Positions 1 to 7,111 of a DNA stretch of 13,250 nt are shown piece after piece (position 1 is the first letter of the stretch; every line of letters begins with the position of its first letter). The notes beneath the pieces are model-generated. The model searched no databases and was not told where the DNA came from. It saw only the letters and a list, made by a program, of their open reading frames with translations. A program made the translations under genes and the position numbers. The stretch spans positions 1 through 13,250 of the forward strand of contig CAKQRI010000042.1 of NCBI GenBank assembly GCA_934271365.1, read 5' to 3'. Source of the DNA: an uncultured Spirochaetales bacterium (GTDB lineage: Bacteria; Spirochaetota; Spirochaetia; Sphaerochaetales; Sphaerochaetaceae).

Positions 1-75
1 TCCAGGAGGCTGCATTCTGCCATTGGCTACAGAACCCCGAATGAGTTTGAGAAGCTATATTTTGATTCTTTATGA
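1..75 (+). CDS. IS3-family transposase OrfB, C-terminal end (partial)
   Basis: This frame is open from the first base to a TGA at 73-75. It encodes the typical end of an IS3-family DDE transposase: the residues RRLHSAIGYRTPNEFE match the conserved RxHSALGYxTPxEF tail of the integrase core (rve-type) domain of OrfB proteins. Only 24 codons lie in the window, so the catalytic DDE residues and the frameshift with OrfA cannot be seen. The stop codon is 40 bases from the presumed right end of the element at 115, which is normal spacing for IS3 elements. Identification rests on this short motif, but the motif is distinctive. The subgroup cannot be assigned. Confidence 0.85.
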   Translation, partial: SRRLHSAIGYRTPNEFEKLYFDSL

Positions 76-90
76 TTTCTTCTTATTTTC

Positions 91-115
91 TGTCTACTAT
101 ATTGACTGTGGTCCA
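91..115 (+). mobile_element. Right terminal inverted-repeat end of the IS3-family element
   Basis: The 25 bases starting TGTCTACTATATTG and ending GTGGTCCA lie just after the transposase stop. Read on the minus strand they begin TGGACC and end TAGACA, which fits the TG...CA termini and general style of IS3-family ends as I remember them. The matching left end is outside the window, so the exact boundary (115) and the short target duplication (probably starting at base 116) are inferred. Confidence 0.6.
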
Positions 116-816
116 ATGCTTGTATAAAAATCCTTGAATTCTTCTAATGTCATCACCAGTCTCTCCTTCTCGCGGTCATCTTCAAGCCCCTTCAGTATAT
201 CCTTCACAACTGGAAGCACTGCATCTTCTGCCCGTCTTGCTTTCATTGAGATAAGCAGATCACCTAGCTCATCTCCTCTCTTCAGATAATCCCCATTGAC
301 CTGTATGATATTCACCGTACTCGGATAATCATAATATACAGTACTTCCTGAGATTCCTCCATAATGTTTTCCTGATATGTATATAGGTTCATCCAGATCT
401 GGAAATGGATTGTTCTCATTGAGGATTATAAGATAAACAGGCTTTATTGCCCTATATCTGATTCCTGATGGGACAAGTGTCCTGAGAATAGATGAGTACA
501 TATCCTCTCTTTCATAGTCGAAATCCCTGTGCTTTCTCTGTATCTCAATATCAACAAGAGACCCATCAAGCATCTCTGCAAAGAAATCGAATCTGACCTC
601 CTTATATGCATAAGATGAAACAGCATGCTCTGCTTCTCTTCTGTATATAATCAGGTTCCGCTCTATTCCTGATTTATGGAATATTATCCTGAGGATTTCT
701 TCCGTCAGCGCATCTGATACGGAAGATGCATAACGAAACAGCCGGTCGTCAAATAAAGAAGGAGGCTCTGGAAAATTCCTGTAATAGAATTCCAAAGCCT
801 CATTTTCTGTTCTCAA
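97..816 (-). CDS. PD-(D/E)XK nuclease-family (Rpn/transposase-like) protein, 3' end altered by IS
   Basis: The product is about 239 residues and resembles the PDDEXK_2 / Rpn 'nuclease family transposase' group. Numbered from the upstream GTG, Asp86 of RFDF and the VDIEIQ strand (Glu100, Gln102) match the D...(D/E)x(K/Q) active-site pattern; Gln replaces Lys, as is common in this group. The start is uncertain. A GTG at 843 opens the frame without a ribosome binding site, while a TTG at 816 has AAGGAG nine bases upstream, so I prefer the TTG. The gene sits 68 bases downstream of pyrC on the same strand and may be reached by pyr read-through. Its last codons (GPQSI and stop) fall in the IS3 end, so the true C-terminus has probably been lost. 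Proteins of this family act on DNA; the role here is unknown. Confidence 0.75.
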   Translation of the reverse strand: MRTENEALEFYYRNFPEPPSLFDDRLFRYASSVSDALTEEILRIIFHKSGIERNLIIYRREAEHAVSSYAYKEVRFDFFAEMLDGSLVDIEIQRKHRDFDYEREDMYSSILRTLVPSGIRYRAIKPVYLIILNENNPFPDLDEPIYISGKHYGGISGSTVYYDYPSTVNIIQVNGDYLKRGDELGDLLISMKARRAEDAVLPVVKDILKGLEDDREKERLVMTLEEFKDFYTSIGPQSI

Positions 817-884
817 TATAGTGTTCTCCTTTTTAGATCTCACTATATATATCGGAATAATTTCTGTTTTCTGCTAACTTTCAA

Positions 885-1928
885 TCAATAAAGACCTTTA
901 TAAGGATTGAAAGGATACTCCCCTTCAAGCCTGAAAAGCCTTTTCCTGATATTCTTTGGAAGGATTACTTCATCCTCTTCAAGTGAAAATGCCCTAGCTG
1001 CATTGAGTGCAAATAAATCCTTGAGCCTATCTTCGTCAGCACCTGCTGCCCTTAACCTATCAAGCAGCAATAGCATTCCTAAAAAGCCTGGAATTCCAGA
1101 AGCTCCCTTTTCCTTATCTTCTATTGTATGAGGGGCATGATCAGACTCTGCCCAGTCTGCAGTTCCATCAAGAAGCGCAGAGAATACAGCTTTTCTATCT
1201 TCTTCGCATCTCAGAGGAGGATTCATCTTAAGAAAAAGAGAGCTGTCTTTTGCATTCTCACTTGTAAGAAGTGCATGATGAGGAGTCACGCCCATCGTAA
1301 CCCGCCTTCCTTTCTGCTTTGCTTCTCTGATCAGCTCCACGGCACCTTTTGTCGATACATGCGCAATATGAAGAATCCCCTTAAATCCTGCCTCCTCTGA
1401 AATATCAAGAAGATCTCGGACTGATTCGATTTCAGCTTCAGCTGGACGTGCAAGCGAATGGGTCTCAAAATGCCCTGGTACATATAATTCTGGTCTCAGA
1501 AAGCTCTCCTTCTCTGCATGCACGGCAAGCACACCGCTATAATTCTCATCAGCAAGTACCTTAAAGACCTTATTCTGAGAATCCATATCAACAACGCCCA
1601 TATCACCTGTGCTCTGCCCTGCAAAAAGCTTCAGCCCGATTACAAGCGGAAAAAGCTCGTTATAAGCTGAAACGGCTTCTTTAATCTGGCCTAGGTCCGC
1701 AGTCAGACCTGCATATACATGGTATGAGATTCCCTTCAGAGTCTTCGCAGCCTCAAGCCCATCTGAGAGTCTGGCAACTATGACATCTCGATGAGTAAGT
1801 GCAGGAGATGTATTTGGCATATCAAAGACATGGGTGAAGCCTGCATCTTTTGCAACCTTCAGCCCATGAAATATAGTCTCCTTATCACTCTGAGCCCAAT
1901 CTCTTAGATGCACATGAGGATCAATCAT
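885..1928 (-). CDS. pyrC: Dihydroorotase (CAD-like, short form)
   Basis: This cytosolic zinc amidohydrolase interconverts N-carbamoyl-aspartate and dihydroorotate, the third step of UMP synthesis. The metal-binding DPHVHLR motif (His5, His7) is at the very N-terminus. MPNT is at 37-40, and Lys100 in GLKLF is the likely carboxylated bridging lysine. His137, His187 or His190 and the catalytic Asp263 of ESDHAPH are also present. At 347 residues it lacks the N-terminal beta-sandwich half seen in about 430-residue class I enzymes, like the dihydroorotase domain of eukaryotic CAD. The start ATG overlaps the pyrDK stop (ATGA) and has GGAG seven bases upstream, so this start is well supported. It is the last pyr gene of the operon; I see no terminator after it. 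Confidence 0.93.
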   Translation of the reverse strand: MIDPHVHLRDWAQSDKETIFHGLKVAKDAGFTHVFDMPNTSPALTHRDVIVARLSDGLEAAKTLKGISYHVYAGLTADLGQIKEAVSAYNELFPLVIGLKLFAGQSTGDMGVVDMDSQNKVFKVLADENYSGVLAVHAEKESFLRPELYVPGHFETHSLARPAEAEIESVRDLLDISEEAGFKGILHIAHVSTKGAVELIREAKQKGRRVTMGVTPHHALLTSENAKDSSLFLKMNPPLRCEEDRKAVFSALLDGTADWAESDHAPHTIEDKEKGASGIPGFLGMLLLLDRLRAAGADEDRLKDLFALNAARAFSLEEDEVILPKNIRKRLFRLEGEYPFNPYKGLY

Positions 1929-3631
1929 AAGCTTACTCCGTTAGCAACAAGCTCACTCCATGAGAAGAATGTACCTTCCTTACATGGAAGCTTTCCGCCA
2001 CATACGCATTCTCCGCACATTCCGATTCCGCACATTGTATTCTTTTCCATTGATAGGAAGATATCATCTTCTGACATGCCAAGAGACACAAGCTTCTTAG
2101 CTGCAGCCTCCATCATCTTACCAGGTCCGACAACATAAGCCTTCATATCCTCTTTTATGGAATCTGCTGTAAGCGTATCCAGAACTCTGCCTGGTTTTCC
2201 ATCATCAGCTACTCCCATATAGTGCCCGTACTGAGATAGAACATCTTCAAGAGGATCCTTGCCTTCCTTCTTAACGATTCCAACACGTATATCAAGTGAT
2301 GTTCCCATAGGAGCCAAGCGCTCTGCAAGAAGAGGCAGCACAGCAACTCCTGAGCCTCCAGCCAGAAGCAGTGCATTATGGCTATTCTTAAGCTCAAGGC
2401 TCTTACCGTAAAGTCCTCTCAGATATACAGAATCACCAGCTTTCAAATCAAAGCATGAAGAAGTGAACTCACCTCTCCTCTTGATAAGGAATGTGAGCGG
2501 CTTATTGCGGGCTATGCTGAATGGCTTCTCTCCCTTTCCAGGTATCCATAAGAAGGCAAATTCGCCAGGATGACAATCAAGTTCACCAGAGAGTGTCAGA
2601 ATTATTATATCCTCCCCATGCTTCTCTGCAGAAAGAACAGTATGCTTCTTATATTCAAGCATATTCTTATCAGAAAGAAGGTCATCTGCATTTTCACCAT
2701 TTTTTATTCTGGAAAGATATTCATTCCATGCTGATGGCTCAACTCTTGAAAATGCAGAGCCGATTCCAACAGAGTCAGCACCTGCCTCAATCATCTTAGC
2801 GGCATCCTCTGCTTTTGAGACTCCTCCCATTCCAAGGATAATCGGCTCATCACCGATTGCCGATCTGATCTCTCTTATGCATTCGATGGCTCTATCCTTT
2901 ACCCATTCTCCAGATGCTCCGCCTTTCCCGCCAACTTTATTATTGAGAATAGGAGAACCCGAATCGGGCTCAATATAAAGCTTAGGCCCAACTGTATTTA
3001 TTGCAGCAATGCCATCTGCACCTGCATCTATGACAGCCTTAGCAATCTCTCCAATGTTATCAACATTCGGAGTGAGCTTTATTATGAGAAGAGCCTTTCT
3101 ATCCTTTGTAGCGGCATGGATTCTCTCAACATATTCACGTGCGATGTTTATGTCCGAACCAATAGATGCTCCGAAGCCTTTAGCTGCATGAGGGCATGAG
3201 AAATTCAGCTCTATAGAGTCAGCAATAGAATCGAATCTGTGTACAAGCGTAATGAAATCATCTGGATTGGATGCGGACACTGAAACATTCAGAAGTACTC
3301 TCATACCTGACTTTCTGATTTCCGCAAGCTCTGGATAAGCTGCATCCATTCCGGGATTCCTCAGTCCTACTGAATTTCCGAAATTGCCAGCAGCCGGAGA
3401 ACATACAACAGGTTCTCTGTTTCCGCTATTAGGTGTTACCTGAAAGCTCTTTGTTGTAATAATGTCGATAGCATCTATCTTTCTATCGAAAAGCCTGACA
3501 AGCTCAGGCTTAGTAGTTGCGACCCCTGAGACAGTCGCGAGGATTATATCACCTTTTTTATGATTGTATCTTAATTTCTGTGCAAGTCTGTTCATTTTAT
3601 CAAGGAAAGAGGCAGTTATGCGCTGCCTCAT
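1925..3631 (-). CDS. pyrD: Fused dihydroorotate dehydrogenase B: catalytic (PyrD) plus electron-transfer (PyrK) subunits
   Basis: One 568-residue frame joins the two subunits of class 1B dihydroorotate dehydrogenase, which oxidises dihydroorotate to orotate and passes electrons to NAD+. Residues 13 to about 315 are the FMN barrel: ELNFSCPH carries the catalytic Cys146 of class 1B, and GMGG (267-270) with GIGSA is the phosphate-binding end. After a short linker, 328-568 resembles PyrK: KPFS (369-372) for FAD, AGGSG (424-428) for NAD, and Cys534, 539, 542 and 550 for [2Fe-2S]. The last cysteine spacing (7 residues) is shorter than I expect. Two starts are possible: Met1, nine bases after the pyrF stop, or Met13 (base 3595), which gives the usual family N-terminus MNRLAxKL. 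Neither has a clear Shine-Dalgarno, so coupling to pyrF translation is likely. No frameshift separates the domains. Confidence 0.92.
   Translation of the reverse strand: MRQRITASFLDKMNRLAQKLRYNHKKGDIILATVSGVATTKPELVRLFDRKIDAIDIITTKSFQVTPNSGNREPVVCSPAAGNFGNSVGLRNPGMDAAYPELAEIRKSGMRVLLNVSVSASNPDDFITLVHRFDSIADSIELNFSCPHAAKGFGASIGSDINIAREYVERIHAATKDRKALLIIKLTPNVDNIGEIAKAVIDAGADGIAAINTVGPKLYIEPDSGSPILNNKVGGKGGASGEWVKDRAIECIREIRSAIGDEPIILGMGGVSKAEDAAKMIEAGADSVGIGSAFSRVEPSAWNEYLSRIKNGENADDLLSDKNMLEYKKHTVLSAEKHGEDIIILTLSGELDCHPGEFAFLWIPGKGEKPFSIARNKPLTFLIKRRGEFTSSCFDLKAGDSVYLRGLYGKSLELKNSHNALLLAGGSGVAVLPLLAERLAPMGTSLDIRVGIVKKEGKDPLEDVLSQYGHYMGVADDGKPGRVLDTLTADSIKEDMKAYVVGPGKMMEAAAKKLVSLGMSEDDIFLSMEKNTMCGIGMCGECVCGGKLPCKEGTFFSWSELVANGVSL
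3609..3629. repeat. Perfect 7-bp inverted repeat at the pyrF/pyrDK junction
   Basis: GAGGCAG (3609-3615) and CTGCCTC (3623-3629) form a perfect stem with a 7-base loop. On the plus strand it is followed after one A by six Ts (3631-3636), so it looks like an intrinsic terminator for antisense transcripts. In the operon mRNA the stem begins at the G of the first possible pyrDK ATG, so it may instead influence initiation or mRNA processing between pyrF and pyrDK. Confidence 0.5.
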
Positions 3632-3640
3632 TTTTTATAT

Positions 3641-4522
3641 TCAGATTGATGCTTCACCTAGCAGCTTATGGATTGCTGCCATTGAATCCTCAAGGAATGT
3701 GTCAGGTGCTGGACCTTTCTTCCATGGGTGGGTAAGCCCTGAAGAGCTGTTGATTCGTGCAAGCTCAAGCGGATAACCACACTTCTTGAGAGCAGATATC
3801 ACTTCAGGTGCAGAACCGCCCTGAGATCCTACGCCAGGAATCAGCATAGGGATTTCCTTATCGCTATAATAAGATGCAATATCCTCAAGCTCTGTAAGGC
3901 TTGTAGCTCCGACTACAGCTCCGATTCCAGGATGGTCGGCTGCCCACTCTGCAATCTTATGAGCAACAGAACGATAAAGCGGATGCACCTCTCTTTCCTC
4001 TATTCTGTCGATAACGCTTCTGTTCTGCAGATCAACAGCCCCTGGATTTGATGTTCTGTTCAGTACATATACACCCTTATTCTCATATGCAAAAGGCAGG
4101 ACTGAATCTGTACCCATATAAGGAGATACTGTAACAGCATCAGCTCCCCATGTACTGAATGCTTCAGCTGCATAGTTTCCACTGCTTCTTGCAATATCAC
4201 CTCTCTTTGAATCGAGAATCACAGGGATTCCTGGGAAATATGCATCAAGAAGCTCTAGTGTATCTACAAGGGCAAGAGATCCAGAGAAATCCTCATCTCT
4301 TGGCTTATCCAATGATGAATAATAGCCGATATTAGGCTTGAATGCAGATGGAACTGCCCCCTCAAGCCTCATCCTCTTGAAGAGCTCAGCAAAATACGTA
4401 GCAATGCGCTCTCTTGCAGGAAGACTCTCATAAGGCAGAGCAGATAAAACCGGATCAAGTCCCATGCATACGATATTGCCTTCTTCTAAGGCACTGTTCT
4501 TAAGCTTATCTAAGTAACTCAT
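3641..4522 (-). CDS. pyrF: Orotidine 5'-phosphate decarboxylase (type 2)
   Basis: It converts OMP to UMP, the last step of the pathway. The 293-residue length and sequence fit the longer 'type 2' OMP decarboxylases (mycobacterial / Bacteroidetes style) rather than the roughly 240-residue enterobacterial form. The catalytic DxKxxD set is visible as ILDSKRGDI (Asp104, Lys106, Asp109). FKPNIGYY (61-68), VSPYMG, RTSNPGA and the phosphate-binding IPGVGSQGG are also present. The start ATG overlaps the pyrE stop (ATGA), and a strong GGAGGAG lies just upstream inside the pyrE end, so the start is well defined and translation is coupled to pyrE. Confidence 0.95.
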   Translation of the reverse strand: MSYLDKLKNSALEEGNIVCMGLDPVLSALPYESLPARERIATYFAELFKRMRLEGAVPSAFKPNIGYYSSLDKPRDEDFSGSLALVDTLELLDAYFPGIPVILDSKRGDIARSSGNYAAEAFSTWGADAVTVSPYMGTDSVLPFAYENKGVYVLNRTSNPGAVDLQNRSVIDRIEEREVHPLYRSVAHKIAEWAADHPGIGAVVGATSLTELEDIASYYSDKEIPMLIPGVGSQGGSAPEVISALKKCGYPLELARINSSSGLTHPWKKGPAPDTFLEDSMAAIHKLLGEASI

Positions 4523-5220
4523 TTCTCCTCCTTATGAAATCCTCTTTTCTCTCCCCATCCAAATGGATCACGTCTCCATTCCTTCAGGCTCTCAGATTCC
4601 TCTTCTGTGACATATCCTGTCTCTACAGCTGTCTTGATCATTACAGGATAAGAGAGGATTGTGTGCATTGAGCAAACTGGTGAAAGTGCCCCAAAGGCCT
4701 CTACAGATTTCTCAAGTCCATATGTGAAGATTGCGAGGCAGTGGTTGCATATGCCACCTGCAGCTCTAACAGCTTCAACAGCCTTTATTGAGGAAGATCC
4801 TGTTGAGATCAGATCCTCGATGAGGAGAACCTTCGCTCCCTCATAGCTACCGCTATTTCCAAGACCTTCAATCTGATGACCCATGCCATGATCCTTAGAT
4901 GAGGATCTGACATAAGAGAGAGGCTTCTTAAGCCTATCTGCAAGACTTGTAGCATGAGGGATTCCTGCAGTCGCTGTGCCTGCAATATTATCTATATCAT
5001 CAAGAGCAAGAGCATCAATCATATCTGCAAATGCGTCGCAGATCAGTGCTCTGTAATTTGCCTTAGCAAGAAACTGGCGGTTATCATTATATATAGGCAT
5101 TCTATAACCTGATGCCCATGTGAAAGGATTTGATGTATTGAGCTTTATTGCCCCAAGCTCAAAAGCTCCTTTTGCAAGAAGCGGTCCGTAATAATCTGTT
5201 ATTTCCTGTAAAGTCTTCAT
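4519..5220 (-). CDS. pyrE: Orotate phosphoribosyltransferase
   Basis: It transfers phosphoribose from PRPP to orotate, giving OMP. The PRPP signature is complete at 131-144 (VLLIEDLISTGSSS, with the acidic pair Glu135-Asp136). The flexible catalytic loop is YVRSSSKDHGMGH (103-115); Arg105, Lys109 and His111 are in place, while the Lys that often follows the Arg is Ser106. At 233 residues it is of usual size. GAGGT lies upstream of the start ATG. It follows pyrBI after a 42-base gap without obvious structure and overlaps pyrF by four bases, so the OMP-forming and OMP-decarboxylating enzymes are translationally coupled. Confidence 0.95.
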   Translation of the reverse strand: MKTLQEITDYYGPLLAKGAFELGAIKLNTSNPFTWASGYRMPIYNDNRQFLAKANYRALICDAFADMIDALALDDIDNIAGTATAGIPHATSLADRLKKPLSYVRSSSKDHGMGHQIEGLGNSGSYEGAKVLLIEDLISTGSSSIKAVEAVRAAGGICNHCLAIFTYGLEKSVEAFGALSPVCSMHTILSYPVMIKTAVETGYVTEEESESLKEWRRDPFGWGEKRGFHKEEK

Positions 5221-5262
5221 TTTTTACCTCTGTTAATCTCTAATATTGTATTTTAGCGCATT

Positions 5263-6855
5263 TCAATGCTTTTTCCAAATTTCTTTGAAAGTATGGAAAC
5301 GGCCACAGTATGCACAGGAGAACTGCTCATTCTTTGTTCTATAGAATTTTGCAGGAACACCCTCTCCATTCACTGGATTAGATATACATGCCTCATTCTT
5401 GCACTCAAGGTCATCAAAGTTATAGATTCTTGGTGGCATATGTGTTCTGAACTTCTTCTCGACCTTTCCATCCTTTATGATATTCAGTGTTGACTTAGGT
5501 GCAATTGATGCAAGTCTCTTCAGATCCTTTCTTGTGAATTCATGTGTCTCAGGGCGGAAGATTATTCCTTTATAATTACCATCTTCTCCCTGGCTTACCC
5601 ACTCTCCGCCTTTTGCATCATCAAGAGAAAGAACAGAGCTGATCAGGCGCATATGATTCCTTATCTCAGAAGGTGAATCTCCTTTGCAGATATGGTCTAT
5701 TACTAGGCCATTCTCAAGTGGTCTTACTCCCTCAGAATAGTTCTTTGCCTTAGCTTTGTTATCGTGTGTTTCCACTTCTATGATATATTCCTCATTTGTG
5801 AAATCAGGCTTCTCTTCTGTCTCATCTGGCTGATAGTCATCTCCTACTTTTCCAGAAATCAGAGAAAGAAGGACGATTCTGCAGTACATTCCGTTGATAG
5901 CCTGTCTCTCCCAGCCATTGAAAGATGTCTTATCAAGCCATGTAGGAATCGTAGGATGCTCTTTATGGCGAGGAAGCGGATGATAGAACTTGGTATCAGG
6001 AGATATCTTATCAAGAAATTCCCTGCGGAATGTGATTGCTTCCCTGAGCTCTGCCTGCTTCTGGAGGATTCTCTCTCCCATTCTCTCAAGCTGAGGTCTC
6101 GTGAAATACCACATCTTAGAGATGTCATCGCTCTTAAGATATTCCTCAATGGATGGGAAGATACGCACTTCAAAGCCATTCTCTCTCATCTTCTCGATAT
6201 AAGATTCTGGCATCATAAGCTCTTCTGGAGCAATGAGATCAACCTTAACCCTATCAAACAGCTTCAGACCATCTGCCTTTGAATGCACTGTCCGGCCATG
6301 ATACAGATCTCCTACAAGTGCAACATGGATAGAGTCAAATGACATATTGTTGTCTTCTAGGAATGTGAACTCATCTAAGAGCTCCTGCGTTGGATGCTCA
6401 TGCTTTCCATCACCTGCATTTATGAAAGCTGGCTTATATGGCAGATTATTTCTCTTAGCATATTCCTCCGTCTCTTCACTGAGCCATTTCGTAAGGCCTT
6501 CGACCTTGCTTCTGACAATGAATATGGTATTTGAATAGCCTGATAGCATGTTGAATGTATCAGCGTAGCTCTCGCCTTTATTTATTGAAGAAGAAGAGCA
6601 CAGCAGCTCTGAGACCTTAGCATGATGGAACTTCGCAGCATTTCTGAAAGATTCCTTTGTTCTTGTGCTGTCTTCAAGAAAGACTTCATAGATTCCAAAA
6701 TCAGGATCATTGATTCTGAACTCATCCATCTTCTTCTCATCCATCTCTGTTATTGCCTTCTTCAGCTCATATGTCTTCTTAAAGAAATAACGGCGCTCAC
6801 TGATAGAGAAGTCCTCAATCACATTTAAAGATCTTGCTTTGAATACGTTTGCCAT
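5263..6855 (-). CDS. pyrB: Fused aspartate carbamoyltransferase, catalytic plus regulatory chains
   Basis: This enzyme condenses carbamoyl phosphate and aspartate, the committed step of pyrimidine synthesis. The catalytic part (about 1-345) has the carbamoyl-phosphate motif STRT (63-66), a mobile-loop Lys93, HPTQ (154-157) and HPLPR (292-296). An acidic linker follows (about 340-360). Residues 375-530 resemble PyrI: LENGLVIDHI opens the nucleotide-binding domain, and Cys485, 490, 514 and 517 form the zinc site (Cx4C...Cx2C). Fusion of the two chains in a roughly 530-residue protein is known from Thermotoga and Treponema, so it is not a sequencing artefact. The start ATG has GAAGGAG five bases upstream, placed directly after the attenuator T-tract, so expression depends on read-through. 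It is the first structural gene of the pyr operon. Feedback by nucleotides is expected from the regulatory half but not shown by sequence. Confidence 0.95.
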   Translation of the reverse strand: MANVFKARSLNVIEDFSISERRYFFKKTYELKKAITEMDEKKMDEFRINDPDFGIYEVFLEDSTRTKESFRNAAKFHHAKVSELLCSSSSINKGESYADTFNMLSGYSNTIFIVRSKVEGLTKWLSEETEEYAKRNNLPYKPAFINAGDGKHEHPTQELLDEFTFLEDNNMSFDSIHVALVGDLYHGRTVHSKADGLKLFDRVKVDLIAPEELMMPESYIEKMRENGFEVRIFPSIEEYLKSDDISKMWYFTRPQLERMGERILQKQAELREAITFRREFLDKISPDTKFYHPLPRHKEHPTIPTWLDKTSFNGWERQAINGMYCRIVLLSLISGKVGDDYQPDETEEKPDFTNEEYIIEVETHDNKAKAKNYSEGVRPLENGLVIDHICKGDSPSEIRNHMRLISSVLSLDDAKGGEWVSQGEDGNYKGIIFRPETHEFTRKDLKRLASIAPKSTLNIIKDGKVEKKFRTHMPPRIYNFDDLECKNEACISNPVNGEGVPAKFYRTKNEQFSCAYCGRFHTFKEIWKKH

Positions 6856-6867
6856 ATATGCTCCTTC

Positions 6868-6896
6868 AAAAAAAAACCGATTCTAAAAAGAATCGG
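6868..6896 (-). terminator. Intrinsic terminator acting as pyr-operon attenuator
   Basis: On the minus strand CCGATTCT (6896-6889) pairs perfectly with AGAATCGG (6884-6877) around a UUUU loop, and nine Ts follow (6876-6868). This is a textbook intrinsic terminator, yet it lies before, not after, the operon: the pyrBI ribosome binding site (6867-6861) begins at the next base. Its placement between promoter and first gene marks it as an attenuator. Confidence 0.9.
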
Positions 6897-6902
6897 ATGT
6901 TA

Positions 6903-6968
6903 TTACGAAATAATAAGGCTAAAAGACTTTCTTATAGATAATGCAAAAAGCTCCAGAGAATCCATCAT
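6903..6968 (-). CDS. pyr leader peptide (attenuation control ORF)
   Basis: A 21-codon ORF starts with two ATGs (MMDSLELF...) and ends at TAA. AGAAGG lies five bases before the first ATG. The reading frame is rich in T-runs (CTTTTTGC, GTCTTTTAGCC, TTATTATTTCG), where RNA polymerase would slow when UTP is scarce. The stop codon ends six bases before the terminator stem, so a ribosome at the stop would cover the 5' arm. This is the layout of the E. coli pyrE leader and resembles that of pyrBI. The peptide has no recognisable function of its own; the act of translation is probably what matters. Confidence 0.7.
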   Translation of the reverse strand: MMDSLELFALSIRKSFSLIIS

Positions 6969-6987
6969 TTCAACCTTCTAACGTGAG

Positions 6988-7016
6988 AGAATATCAAAAA
7001 GAGATAACACTGTAAA
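6988..7016 (-). promoter_or_regulatory. Likely sigma70 promoter of the pyr operon
   Basis: On the minus strand TTTACA (7016-7011) is followed by a 17-base spacer and TATTCT (6993-6988). Transcription would start near 6984, only a few bases before the leader-peptide Shine-Dalgarno at 6979-6974, giving a leader RNA of roughly 115 bases to the attenuator T-tract. The -35 has one mismatch to consensus and the -10 has two. Confidence 0.55.
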
Positions 7017-7096
7017 GCCGTTTGCCACATAATATAATTTTATTCATATTTCTGATTATTTACCATCAAATAAAGGAATTTTATTTCTTTTTAGTA

Positions 7097-7102
7097 TATA
7101 AT
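7097..7102 (+). promoter_or_regulatory. -10 element of the GntR-family gene
   Basis: A consensus TATAAT lies ten bases upstream of the preferred ATG (7112), with no good -35. Transcription would begin near 7109, so the mRNA may be nearly leaderless; no Shine-Dalgarno is visible. An AT-rich inverted repeat (AAATAAA at 7068-7074, TTTATTT at 7080-7086) sits where a -35 or operator would be and could be an autoregulatory site. Confidence 0.45.
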
Positions 7103-7111
7103 GTTTCAGTT

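Noticed and set aside
817..843. GTG start for the nuclease-like gene at 843
   Set aside because: No Shine-Dalgarno before the GTG, while AAGGAG lies within this stretch at nine bases from the TTG at 816. The longer form cannot be fully excluded.
5764..6282. 172-codon plus-strand open frame inside pyrBI
   Set aside because: It is antisense to a gene with complete catalytic motifs and has no recognisable domain; a frame shadow.
6951..6966. CCAGAGAATCC resembling a PyrR binding-loop motif near the pyr leader
   Set aside because: It is on the plus strand, antisense to the pyr transcript; the leader RNA itself carries TTCTCTGG, which does not fit the PyrR consensus.
7022..7111. N-terminal extension of the GntR-family gene from a TTG
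   Set aside because: AT-rich, hydrophobic, upstream of the TATAAT element, and it would add 30 residues not normal for the family.
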